Shown here piece by piece: positions 1-6,919 of a DNA stretch of 47,082 bases (positions within the stretch are counted from its first letter, which is position 1; each line of letters opens with the position of its first letter). The notes below the pieces were generated by a model that saw only the letters and a list, made by a program, of their open reading frames with translations, was not told the origin of the DNA and ran no database searches. Source of the stretch: an uncultured Chloroflexota bacterium. Lineage in GTDB: Bacteria > Chloroflexota > Dehalococcoidia > CAUJGQ01. Position numbers and translations under genes: made by a program. Location: NCBI GenBank assembly GCA_937879875.1, contig CALFMN010000114.1, forward strand, positions 1 to 47,082, read 5' to 3'.

Positions 1-29
1 CTGCCGGCGCCGGCCGGAGAGGACCACCG

Positions 30-446
30 TTGACGGAGCGTATGACCTGCACGGCGACGAAACGCAATGGGCGCCCCTGTACGGGCCGTGCTCTGGCGTC
101 TTCCACCGAGCAACGCTGTTTCGCGCATGACAGCGCACGGCAAGCGGCGCTTGCGGCGTCGCGCGCGGCCGGCGGGCGCGGGCGCAGCACGGCGTCGCGG
201 ATGGCGAAGGCGCTGCCGCCGGAGCTGCGCGGGCTGGTGGGCCGGCTGTCCGGCTGGCTGGGCGACGTGGAGGCCGGCACACTTGCGCCGCAACAGGCGG
301 GGGCGCTGTCGGCGCTCTGCGGCCGGCTGCTGGACCTGTGCAAGCTGGCGCACGAACTCGGCCAGTCTGCCGAGCTTGAGGCCCGGTTGACGGAGCTTGA
401 GCGGCGGCTTGCCGAGCCGCCGGCCGTGCGGGGCGGGCGCTGGTGA
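30..446 (+). CDS. Small Cys/His-rich protein of the integrative element, unknown function
   Basis: This 138-residue protein has a Cys/His cluster at its N-terminus (C7, C17, C30, H33) that could bind one zinc ion. An Ala/Arg-rich linker and a helical, leucine-rich second half with heptad character follow. The TTG at 30 has a purine-rich GGAGAGG about 7 bases upstream. An in-frame ATG at 42 is the alternative start, but its GGAG is only about 3 bases away. The gene heads a run of small Cys-rich genes leading to an integrase, so it is probably element cargo or a small nucleic-acid-binding regulator. I do not recognise the family by name. Confidence 0.6.
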   Translation: MTERMTCTATKRNGRPCTGRALASSTEQRCFAHDSARQAALAASRAAGGRGRSTASRMAKALPPELRGLVGRLSGWLGDVEAGTLAPQQAGALSALCGRLLDLCKLAHELGQSAELEARLTELERRLAEPPAVRGGRW

Positions 447-472
447 AGCGGCGGTGATGCAGGGAGGAGGCC

Positions 473-721
473 ATGACCCACGCACGCAACGGCGCGCTCC
501 TGCGGCGGCTGGCCGCGCTGGAAGGGCGTGCGGGCCACGCGGGGGACTGTGCCACCTGTGGTGGGCGGCACACGGGCGAGCGCATCCCGCTGGCCGTGGT
601 GGATGCGCTGCTCGCCGGCAGCCCTCCCCCGCTGCTGTGCGCCTGTGCGGGCTGCTGCCCGGCTCTGGCCACCGCCGCGGGCTGGTCCGGTACGCCGCTC
701 GATATGAGGATGCCATCATGA
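473..721 (+). CDS. Small Cys-rich protein, unknown function
   Basis: An 82-residue ORF preceded by a very good ribosome binding site (AGGGAGGAGG) directly upstream of the ATG. It has C26-x2-C29 and a second cluster C56-x-C58-x2-C61-C62, consistent with a small zinc-binding fold. It lies 26 bp downstream of the previous small Cys/His protein on the same strand, so the two may be co-transcribed. No recognisable domain beyond the cysteine pairs is visible. The strong Shine-Dalgarno sequence is the main support that it is expressed. Confidence 0.5.
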   Translation: MTHARNGALLRRLAALEGRAGHAGDCATCGGRHTGERIPLAVVDALLAGSPPPLLCACAGCCPALATAAGWSGTPLDMRMPS

Positions 722-761
722 CTGCTGGCGCGGCCACCGCTCGGCTTGACTGGCGGAGGCA

Positions 762-873
762 CATCCACGGCAAATGTCCCATCCGTGACACATCCAACCG
801 CGCCCGCGCGGCAGGCCCATCCAGGGCAAATGTCGTATCCGTGACGTATCCAATCGCGCCCGCGCGGGGGCGG
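762..873. repeat. Two tandem copies of a 56-bp repeat with CATCC iterations
   Basis: Unit 1 is 762-817 and unit 2 is 818-873. They align without gaps with a handful of substitutions. Each unit contains three (C/T)ATCC pentamers, at 762, 780 and 791 and then at 818, 836 and 847, so the 18 and 11 bp spacings are kept in both units. Each unit also contains CGCGC-CC-GCGCG. The region lies between a plus-strand gene and a converging minus-strand gene. The iterated pentamers resemble protein-binding iterons. Confidence 0.7.
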
Positions 874-913
874 GCTGTGGGCGTGATCCATGCGAGCGAG
901 GAAGGCGACTCGC

Positions 914-1132
914 TTACTCAGCGCGCGTAGAGGCGCCGGCCTGCGCCGCGTCCGCGATGGGCAACTGGTGCTGGCGGCGGTAGTAGGCGCGGGTGGCGCA
1001 GGCGTTCGAGCAATAGCGGCGCTTGGCGATGCCTTCGATGGGCTTGCCGCACACGGCGCACTGCCCTGCGACGATGCGCCGCCGGGCGGCCAGGGCACGC
1101 GCTGATTCGGTTGCGGACGGAAGATCACTCAT
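914..1132 (-). CDS. Small zinc-finger protein (CxxC...CxxxC), unknown function
   Basis: A 72-residue protein with C25-x2-C28 and C41-x3-C45 around an Arg-rich segment. The region near RYCSNACATRAY looks like the short treble-clef/FCS-type fingers seen in small DNA- or RNA-associated bacterial proteins. I take the ATG at 1132, because an upstream in-frame ATG at 1168 only adds a poorly conserved-looking leader. It is divergent from the SWIM-finger gene, and the 165-bp space between them carries a palindromic operator-like sequence. It could be the regulator acting there, but that is inference. Confidence 0.55.
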   Translation of the reverse strand: MSDLPSATESARALAARRRIVAGQCAVCGKPIEGIAKRRYCSNACATRAYYRRQHQLPIADAAQAGASTRAE

Positions 1133-1197
1133 AGCCCCAGCATACCAGCCACGCTGAGCATAGCGCAATTCTGTGATACATCTGCAAGCTCAAACGC

Positions 1198-1226
1198 CTT
1201 ACATACACTGAATATAGCGCTATAAT
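1198..1226 (+). promoter_or_regulatory. Probable sigma-70 promoter for the SWIM-finger gene
   Basis: The hexamer CTTACA at 1198-1203 and a consensus TATAAT at 1221-1226 are separated by exactly 17 bp. Transcription would start near 1233, giving a leader of about 65 bases before the GTG at 1298. It is the most AT-rich spot in a GC-rich neighbourhood. Confidence 0.65.
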
Positions 1227-1230
1227 CAGT
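1207..1230. promoter_or_regulatory. 24-bp near-perfect palindrome overlapping the -10 box (operator-like)
   Basis: The arms ACTGA (1207-1211) and TCAGT (1226-1230) flank a perfect 12-bp palindrome TATAGCGCTATA (1213-1224). Only one symmetric pair (1212 and 1225) is mismatched. The site covers the TATAAT box, so a dimeric repressor bound here would block the promoter. It lies between divergent genes and may control both. Confidence 0.6.
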
Positions 1231-1297
1231 ATGTCAGACAGGACAGCGGCCCGGCGAGTGGTAGGACACCCGCCGGGCCAACGAGAGGAAGGGTACT

Positions 1298-2035
1298 GTG
1301 ACTACCGCATCCCCCCGGCGCCAGTCTAGCGCGAAGGTCGCCAAACTCCATCAGCACCCGGACAGCGGCGCCATCCACGCGCTCAGCTCAAACGGTGTCG
1401 CTCGCTACGCCGTGACGCTGGGCGACACGCCCGCCTGCACCTGCATCGGCTTCAGCCAGTACGGCCATTGCTACCATCTCGCCGGAGTCTGCATGAACCC
1501 GACACCCGAAACGCCCTTCTACGACGCGCAGCGGGGGGGCTACCGCCCGCTGCCGCCCCGCCTTCCCGCACGCTACGCCCTGGCGCTGCCCGCCCTTGCC
1601 AGCTACACCGCGCGCACGTTGGGCCGGGCTGACCCCCACGGCCGCCGCGATTCCGCCGGCCGCTGGTATCCGGCGGAATCCGAGCGCCGGCCCTGCTGTG
1701 ACCGCGTGCGCAGCCCGTCGCGGCGCTTCCCGTACAGTCTCGTGAACCACTGCCGCACCGCCGGCCACTGCGCCGCCCTGCATGACGTGTCGCCGAAGCT
1801 TTTGCGCGGCCTGCTGGCGAGCGTCGTGCGCTACTACACGCCCACGGGCAGCGCGCCGGACCTGTGCCCGGTCTGCGGCGCGAGCTGGGCCTGTGCGCAT
1901 CGCCCCTGGAGCCCGCCGGCTGGCATGAAGGAGATCGCCCCGGACTCCGAGACGCTATCTGAGCGTGACCCGGACTGGCGCAACCGGCCGGGCGGCAGCG
2001 TGCATGACGCGGCGGGCGGCTATCAGGCGGCGTGA
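1298..2035 (+). CDS. SWIM zinc-finger protein of the integrative element
   Basis: A 245-residue protein with a SWIM-type CxCxnCxH motif (C47, C49, C58, H60), a fold used for nucleic-acid or protein contacts. A second possible zinc site near the C-terminus is C190-x2-C193 with C199-x-H201. The middle is Pro/Arg-rich with scattered Cys and His. The GTG start at 1298 is chosen because GAGAGGAAGGG lies just upstream. The integrase gene follows within about 60 bp on the same strand, so both probably share the promoter at 1198-1226. The function is unknown; a role in excision, DNA binding or element maintenance would fit the position but is not shown by the sequence. Confidence 0.7.
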   Translation: MTTASPRRQSSAKVAKLHQHPDSGAIHALSSNGVARYAVTLGDTPACTCIGFSQYGHCYHLAGVCMNPTPETPFYDAQRGGYRPLPPRLPARYALALPALASYTARTLGRADPHGRRDSAGRWYPAESERRPCCDRVRSPSRRFPYSLVNHCRTAGHCAALHDVSPKLLRGLLASVVRYYTPTGSAPDLCPVCGASWACAHRPWSPPAGMKEIAPDSETLSERDPDWRNRPGGSVHDAAGGYQAA

Positions 2036-2097
2036 CGGCAGCAGAATCACCGTACAGCGCGCCTACGCGCGCACTTCGAGCCAGAAAGGGAACGACG

Positions 2098-3258
2098 ATG
2101 GCGAAGGCGAACGGCAAAGGGCGGCGGGCAGGGAACACGGAAGGCAGTCTGTACAAGCGCGAGAGTGACGGCAAATGGTGCGCGGCGCTGAAGCTGCCCG
2201 ATGGGACGCGAAGGGTGTTCTACGGGCGCACGCGTCACGACGCCGCGGAGCGCCTGCACGAGGCAAAGGAAAACGTCAAGAAGGCGCTGCCCGTGGCCGC
2301 TTCACGGGAGACGTTGGCGCGGTTCCTTGAACGCTGGCTGCGCGACGTGGTGACGCCGAAAGCCCGCGCCAGCACGCTCGTACACTACCGCGGCGACGTG
2401 GAACGGCATATCGTGCCCGCGCTGGGCAATCTGAAGCTGTCAGAGCTGACCGTCGCGCGCCTGCAGGCGTGGATTACGGAGCTGTCCGCGGGCGGTATCG
2501 GCGCCCGCACCGTCGGCCACTGCCGGGCCGTGCTGCGCGTGGCGCTCCGGCAGGCGTGGCGGGAGGGCTTGATCGGCCAGAACCCGGCGGCGCTGGTGAC
2601 GGTGCCCCGCCACACGCCGCCGGCGGTGGCCCCGCTGTCGCCGGCCGCCGCCCGCGCCATCATCGCCGCCTTTGCCGGGCACGAGTACGAGGCGCTGGTA
2701 ATCGTCGCGCTGGCGACGGGGCTGCGTGCCGGCGAGTTGCTGGGCCTGAGCTGGGACGCAACCGACCCCGACGCCGGCACGCTGCGCGTCGAGCGGCAGT
2801 TGCAGCGCGTGGCCGGCGCCTACGAGCTGGTCGAACCGAAGACGGAGCGCAGCCGGCGCACACTGGTGCTGCCACCCGTCGCCGTGGAGGCGCTGCGCCG
2901 CCAGCGGGTGCGGCAGGCCGAAGCGCGGCTGTACGCCGGCGCCGGCTGGCAGGATTGGGGGCTGGTGTTCACGACGGCCGCGGGCGCGCCGATCCACGGT
3001 TCGACGCTCACGCACCGCTTTCAGGCGCGGCTTGCCGCGGCTGGCCTTGACCGCATTCGCTGGCACGACCTGCGCCACGGCTGCGCCGCGCTCTTGCTTG
3101 CCGACGGCACCAGTCTGCGCGTGGTGATGGAACAGCTCGGTCACAGCCAGATCGCGGTCACCGCGAACATCTACGCGCACGTCGTGCCGGCGCTGCTTGC
3201 AGACGCGGCGAACACGCTTGACCGGGCGCTCGGCGGCGGCGACGCGGCGGCCGTGTAG
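2098..3258 (+). CDS. int: Tyrosine recombinase / integrase
   Basis: A 386-residue site-specific recombinase of the phage integrase family. Residues about 14-60 form an AP2/arm-type DNA-binding region and 72-165 a SAM-like core-binding domain. The catalytic domain starts near 178. The full catalytic set is visible: R210 (in GLRAGELLGL), K248, H323 and R326 (HDLRH), H349 (LGHS) and the nucleophile Y359. The ATG at 2098 with AAAGGGA upstream is preferred over an in-frame upstream start at 2032. The gene ends about 95 bp from the 3' end of a tRNA-Lys gene, the classic layout for tRNA-targeting integrases. It appears intact. Confidence 0.93.
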   Translation: MAKANGKGRRAGNTEGSLYKRESDGKWCAALKLPDGTRRVFYGRTRHDAAERLHEAKENVKKALPVAASRETLARFLERWLRDVVTPKARASTLVHYRGDVERHIVPALGNLKLSELTVARLQAWITELSAGGIGARTVGHCRAVLRVALRQAWREGLIGQNPAALVTVPRHTPPAVAPLSPAAARAIIAAFAGHEYEALVIVALATGLRAGELLGLSWDATDPDAGTLRVERQLQRVAGAYELVEPKTERSRRTLVLPPVAVEALRRQRVRQAEARLYAGAGWQDWGLVFTTAAGAPIHGSTLTHRFQARLAAAGLDRIRWHDLRHGCAALLLADGTSLRVVMEQLGHSQIAVTANIYAHVVPALLADAANTLDRALGGGDAAAV

Positions 3259-3313
3259 CACAGCGGCGCGGGCTGCTACACGGATTGCTACATTTGGGAC
3301 GGATGCGAAGCAG

Positions 3314-3338
3314 AAACCCCGCCAAACGGCGGGGTTTT
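3314..3338. terminator. Bidirectional rho-independent terminator
   Basis: A perfect 10-bp stem AAACCCCGCC (3314-3323) / GGCGGGGTTT (3328-3337) with the loop AAAC and a T tract at 3335-3338. It sits between the plus-strand integrase and the minus-strand tRNA-Lys. Because the stem starts with A and ends with T residues it can work in both directions. Confidence 0.85.
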
Positions 3339-3353
3339 ACGCGTGAATTCGGG

Positions 3354-3426
3354 TGCCCCCGGTAGGACTCGAACCTACAACCAATTGATTAAGAGTCAAC
3401 TGCTCTGCCAATTGAGCTACGGAGGC
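3354..3426 (-). tRNA. tRNA-Lys (anticodon CTT)
   Basis: A 73-nt cloverleaf reads on the minus strand. The acceptor stem is GCCTCCG / CGGGGGC with one T-G wobble, followed by the discriminator base A. It has a D-arm with AGCTCAATTGGCAGAGC, the anticodon loop ACTCTTAAT giving CTT, and the T-arm GTAGG-TTCGAGT-CCTAC. CCA is not encoded. The 3' end points toward the integrase gene, so this is the likely attachment site, with the tRNA 3' half regenerated on integration. Confidence 0.95.
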
Positions 3427-3513
3427 GCGGCTGGCAAGCATACCCACTCTGCATACCTTACCCAAAGCCCGCAGATCGTTCAAGAAGCGCCGCGTGCCGT
3501 CACCAGCGCCAGC

Positions 3514-4500
3514 CTACGCCGGTCTGCCGAGCAAGAGATAGAGCAGGGCGCCCGCCACCAGGTACTTCATGCGGGCCTGCTCGAAGACACGCACCCGCGG
3601 GTCGGCGCTGAAGCGCTCGGGCAGTTCCTCCGCTACGCCTTGCCCCGCGCCGATATTGCGCGGCAGCGGATGCATGATCGCCGCGTCTGGGCGTATGGCG
3701 GAGAGCACCTCGTCGGTAAGAATGAAGACGCCCGGCTCCTCGCCGGCCGGCAGATACCGCTCGGCCATGCCGAGGTGCAGATTGTTCGCCTGCGCGAAGT
3801 AAATCGCGTCGGCGCTCGGCGCGACGCCGCGCAGATCGATGACGCGCGTGGCAGCGACACCGTTCGCTTCCAGATAGGCGGCAAGCTCCTCAAACAGTGC
3901 TCCAAGCGCAGGCCGCACGACGAGGCTGATGCGCAGATCGCGGCCCACTCGTCCGAGCAGCATCGCCAGCGACTGCACGACGACGAGCGAAGCGCCGTCG
4001 CCGGGCACGATCGCGACGTGCAGATCATCGATGCGGCCAAGCGCGCGTTGAATCGTGGCGAGGTCGGCCAGCGCCTGGGTCGGATGCTGGGCGCTGCCGA
4101 GCGCCGCGCGATGGGCCGGCTCGCCGGCGTTGATCACCGGGACGCGCGAGACCGCGGCGGCCCGCTCGGCGCCTCCTGCGGCGGCCGCGCGCACGACGAT
4201 TGCGGCGTAGTCCAGACCGTTGAGGATACGCACTTCGTCCTCGATGCTCTGCCGGCGGCCCTCGGCGGCGAAGGCGTTCTCGAAGTCGGCCTGTTCGTGC
4301 CCACCCCCAAGCCGCTTGATCGCACGCGAGAAAGCGAGACGCGTGAGGAAACTCGGCTGCTGAAAGAGGTGGAAGATCTCGGCGCCGTCGAGGGCGTCTG
4401 CCGGCCAGTTCTGCTCGAAGCGAGCGATCGTCGGCAGCAACTCTTCGAGAATCCACGTCCGCTCGAACTGCTCTACCCGCAGGATGTGCCGCATCTGCAT
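3514..4500 (-). CDS. Divergent aspartate/ornithine carbamoyltransferase-fold protein
   Basis: This 328-residue protein has the length and order of motifs of aspartate carbamoyltransferase: an N-terminal RHIL start, an HPTQAL motif in the middle and MHPLPR near the C-terminus. The carbamoyl-phosphate loop that should read STRTR is SFLTR here. The basic residue expected after the GDG motif is replaced by hydrophobic residues. The position of the aspartate-binding Arg in the RxQ(x)ER region reads FAQANN. Catalysis of the pyrB reaction is therefore doubtful. A different substrate or a regulatory role is possible. The start at 4500 has GAGGAG upstream and matches the family start. No pyrimidine genes are adjacent. 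Confidence 0.75.
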   Translation of the reverse strand: MQMRHILRVEQFERTWILEELLPTIARFEQNWPADALDGAEIFHLFQQPSFLTRLAFSRAIKRLGGGHEQADFENAFAAEGRRQSIEDEVRILNGLDYAAIVVRAAAAGGAERAAAVSRVPVINAGEPAHRAALGSAQHPTQALADLATIQRALGRIDDLHVAIVPGDGASLVVVQSLAMLLGRVGRDLRISLVVRPALGALFEELAAYLEANGVAATRVIDLRGVAPSADAIYFAQANNLHLGMAERYLPAGEEPGVFILTDEVLSAIRPDAAIMHPLPRNIGAGQGVAEELPERFSADPRVRVFEQARMKYLVAGALLYLLLGRPA

Positions 4501-4534
4501 TGGCTCGACTCCTCGGCCGTGGCGCCCGTGTAAA

Positions 4535-4556
4535 GGGGCGGCCACCAGGCCGCCCC
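4535..4556. terminator. GC hairpin between acyl-CoA dehydrogenase and carbamoyltransferase-like gene
   Basis: A perfect 9-bp stem GGGGCGGCC / GGCCGCCCC with loop ACCA. It lies between two minus-strand genes and would form at the end of the acyl-CoA dehydrogenase message. There is no T tract, so it may be an attenuating or mRNA-stabilising hairpin rather than a true terminator. Confidence 0.4.
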
Positions 4557-4585
4557 ACTATCACCTGTTACCTGTGGCCTGTCAC

Positions 4586-5761
4586 TTAGCCGCGCGGCAG
4601 CCCCAGGCCGCGCGTCGCGATCAGGTTGCGCTGGATCTCGTTGGTGCCGGAGAAGATGCTCGTCGGCACGGAGGTCAGATAACCTTCCGGCAGCTCGCCG
4701 GAAAGCGGCGCCCGCGGCTCTTCGGGCACGAGTTGACCGGGCAGGCCGACCATGTTGACGCCGTAGCGGTAGATGCGCTGGCCCAGCTCCGACTGAAAGA
4801 TCTTGATCACCGATGCTTCGTAATTCGGGTGCCGGCCCTTCGCCTGCATGTCGCCGATGCGGTAGCCGAGGTACTTGCAGACGTTGTTCTCGATCACCAG
4901 GTTGGCCAGGCCGAGGCGATGGCGCTCGCGCTTCTCCGCCGGCTGGTTTTTCAGCCACGCCGTCAGCTTCTCCAGCGTGCGGCGCTGTGCCGCCGTACCG
5001 CCGATGCCCGATCGCTCGAAGTCGAGCAGCGTCATGCCGACGTACCAGCCACGGTTCTCCTCGCCGATGAGGTTCTTGCGCGGAATGCGCACGTCTTCAA
5101 AGAAGACCTCGTTGAAATGATGCCGGTTCGCCATGTTGATCAGCGGGCGCACCTGCACGCCCGGCGTATTTTTGATGTCGAGCAGCAAGAACGAGATGCC
5201 GCGGTGCTTGGGCGCGTCCGGATCGGTGCGAGCCAGCAAGAACATCCAGTTGGCTCGATGGCCGCCTGAAGTCCAGATCTTCTGCCCGTTGACCACATAG
5301 TCGTCGCCGTCACGCGCGGCCCGCGTCTGCAAGGAGGCGAGGTCCGAGCCGGCGCCCGGCTCCGAGTAGCCCTGGCACCAGATCGCCTCGCCGCTGGTGA
5401 TGCGCGGCAAGTGCTCCCGCTTCTGCTCCTCGGAGCCATGCACGATCAGCGTCGGGCCGATCATGCCCACGCCGAAGCCGCGCGTGCCTGTGTCCGGCGC
5501 GCCGGCGTAGCCGAACTCCTCGTTGAAGACCATCTGCTCGTAGATCGAGGCGCCGAGGCCGCCGTACTCTTTCGGCCAGGCCGGCGCGATCCAGCCGCGC
5601 TTGCCCAGTTCGGTGTTAAAGCGCTGCGCGGCGGCGAACGCCTCGTCGTTGCGGGCGCCCATCGAACCGCCGTTCTCATTGTCTTTGGGCATACTCTGCT
5701 TGAGGAAGGCCTGCACCTCGGAGCGCAGGGCCTCCTCTTTTTCGCCAAACTTCAATTCCAA
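4586..5761 (-). CDS. Acyl-CoA dehydrogenase family protein
   Basis: A 391-residue flavoenzyme of the acyl-CoA dehydrogenase family. The N-terminal helical domain (about 1-125) is followed by the beta-domain with WCQGYSEPGAGSDLAS and QKIWTSGGHRA signatures. The C-terminal helical domain ends in FSGTNEIQRNLIATRGLGLPR, the family hallmark. FAD-dependent alpha,beta-dehydrogenation of an acyl-CoA is expected, but chain-length preference cannot be read from sequence. The TTG at 5761 is chosen because the protein then begins at the usual family N-terminus with GAAGGA upstream; longer in-frame extensions are Arg-rich and unlike the family. It is divergent from the beta-lactamase-fold gene. No electron-transfer flavoprotein genes are nearby. 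Confidence 0.9.
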   Translation of the reverse strand: MELKFGEKEEALRSEVQAFLKQSMPKDNENGGSMGARNDEAFAAAQRFNTELGKRGWIAPAWPKEYGGLGASIYEQMVFNEEFGYAGAPDTGTRGFGVGMIGPTLIVHGSEEQKREHLPRITSGEAIWCQGYSEPGAGSDLASLQTRAARDGDDYVVNGQKIWTSGGHRANWMFLLARTDPDAPKHRGISFLLLDIKNTPGVQVRPLINMANRHHFNEVFFEDVRIPRKNLIGEENRGWYVGMTLLDFERSGIGGTAAQRRTLEKLTAWLKNQPAEKRERHRLGLANLVIENNVCKYLGYRIGDMQAKGRHPNYEASVIKIFQSELGQRIYRYGVNMVGLPGQLVPEEPRAPLSGELPEGYLTSVPTSIFSGTNEIQRNLIATRGLGLPRG

Positions 5762-5890
5762 GTGGTCCGTCCTTCGTCGATGCGTGGACGCGGGGCACCC
5801 AAACGCGGGGTCGGCCGCTTTCGCTGGCCGCCGCGCCGATACACGATTACCATACGTTTGCGAAGGGCAAACGGACAAGCGGAGGCAGCG

Positions 5891-6841
5891 ATGATCGCCA
5901 CTACGTCGTTGGAAGCGGGCCTGCGGCGCCTGGCGGGAGAGGCCGCGGCCGCAGGCAGCGAGGCGGGCCTCGCTGCGCTGCATATCGAGCGACGCGAGCG
6001 CGCCGCGGTCGAAGGCGACCGCCAGTTCGCCTCGTGCAGCGTATTCAAGGTGCCCGTGCTGGTCGAGGCGTTCCGTCAGGCTGCCGCCGGCGAATTTTCA
6101 TTGCTCAACCGCTGGCAGCTCAGCGAGGACGACAAGACCGTGGGCAGCGGCGTGCTGCAACTGCTCGACGCCAATCTCGCGCCCACCGTGCACGACCTGC
6201 TCACGCTGATGATCGTGATCAGCGACAACACCGCCGCGGACATTCTCGTGCGCCGGCTCGGCGCCGAGCGCATCACGCGGACGGTGCGGGAGCTGGGTCT
6301 GCGCAACACCTGGGTCAGCGCCACCTGCCGCCGGCTGTTCGAGCTGATGGATCTGCCGCGCGATCCACGGCTCACGCCGGCGCAGCGGGCCCGCGTCTGG
6401 AAGGCGCACCCGACCGATCCGGACAGCGCGGCGTATCATGCCAGCGCTGAGAACGACGTCACCAGCGCAAACGACATGGTGGATCTGTTCGCCGCGATTC
6501 AGACGGGCGCCGGCATGGAGTGCATCGGCCTGGGACAGGCGGAGTGCGAGCCGATGCTCGCCATCCTGCTGCGCCAGCAGCCCAACGACCGGCTGCCGCG
6601 CTACCTGCCCGGCACGCTCGACTTCGCGCACAAAACCGGCTCACTGAGCGGCCCGTGGGAGATCCACAACGATGCCGGCGTGTTGACGTTGGAGAACGGC
6701 GAGCATCTCGCGATCGCCGCCTTCACCCGCGCCCGTGTGCCCGAGGGCGCCGGCCCGCGCGAGCTTTCGGCCCTCCGCCGCCGCCTCGACGACCTGATCG
6801 CGGAAACCGCCCGCGCCGCTTACGAGCACTGGGCGGCATAG
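5891..6841 (+). CDS. Class A beta-lactamase-fold serine hydrolase, cytoplasmic-looking
   Basis: A 316-residue protein with the three class A motifs: S50-V-F-K53 with the nucleophilic Ser, S111-D-N113, and the KTG box in HKTGSLSG. There is no signal peptide, and the omega-loop ExxLN that supplies the deacylating Glu of true class A beta-lactamases is not recognisable; the region instead reads like the NxxTSANDM segment of generic family hydrolases. A beta-lactamase2-family hydrolase or esterase is more likely than antibiotic resistance. The ATG at 5891 follows GGAGG. A second, membrane-anchored relative lies at 21687-22802. Confidence 0.8.
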   Translation: MIATTSLEAGLRRLAGEAAAAGSEAGLAALHIERRERAAVEGDRQFASCSVFKVPVLVEAFRQAAAGEFSLLNRWQLSEDDKTVGSGVLQLLDANLAPTVHDLLTLMIVISDNTAADILVRRLGAERITRTVRELGLRNTWVSATCRRLFELMDLPRDPRLTPAQRARVWKAHPTDPDSAAYHASAENDVTSANDMVDLFAAIQTGAGMECIGLGQAECEPMLAILLRQQPNDRLPRYLPGTLDFAHKTGSLSGPWEIHNDAGVLTLENGEHLAIAAFTRARVPEGAGPRELSALRRRLDDLIAETARAAYEHWAA

Positions 6842-6919
6842 CGCGCTTGTCAGAGAACGTTCCAACACTCTGTACGCTGGTGCACCGCAGGAGTGGCCCT
6901 ACAGCCAAGGGAAGCAACG

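Noticed and set aside
762..873. Tandem repeats as a CRISPR array
   Set aside because: Only two directly adjacent 56-bp units with no spacers and no cas genes.
397..930. Plus-strand open frame, or its ATGA-coupled 3' part from 718, across the 56-bp repeats
   Set aside because: The 56-bp duplication is not a multiple of three, so the two units would be translated in different frames; it also overlaps the better-supported 473-721 gene and runs into the convergent zinc-finger gene.
5891..6841. Reading the serine hydrolase as an antibiotic-resistance beta-lactamase
   Set aside because: No export signal and no recognisable ExxLN Glu; the fold alone does not support resistance.
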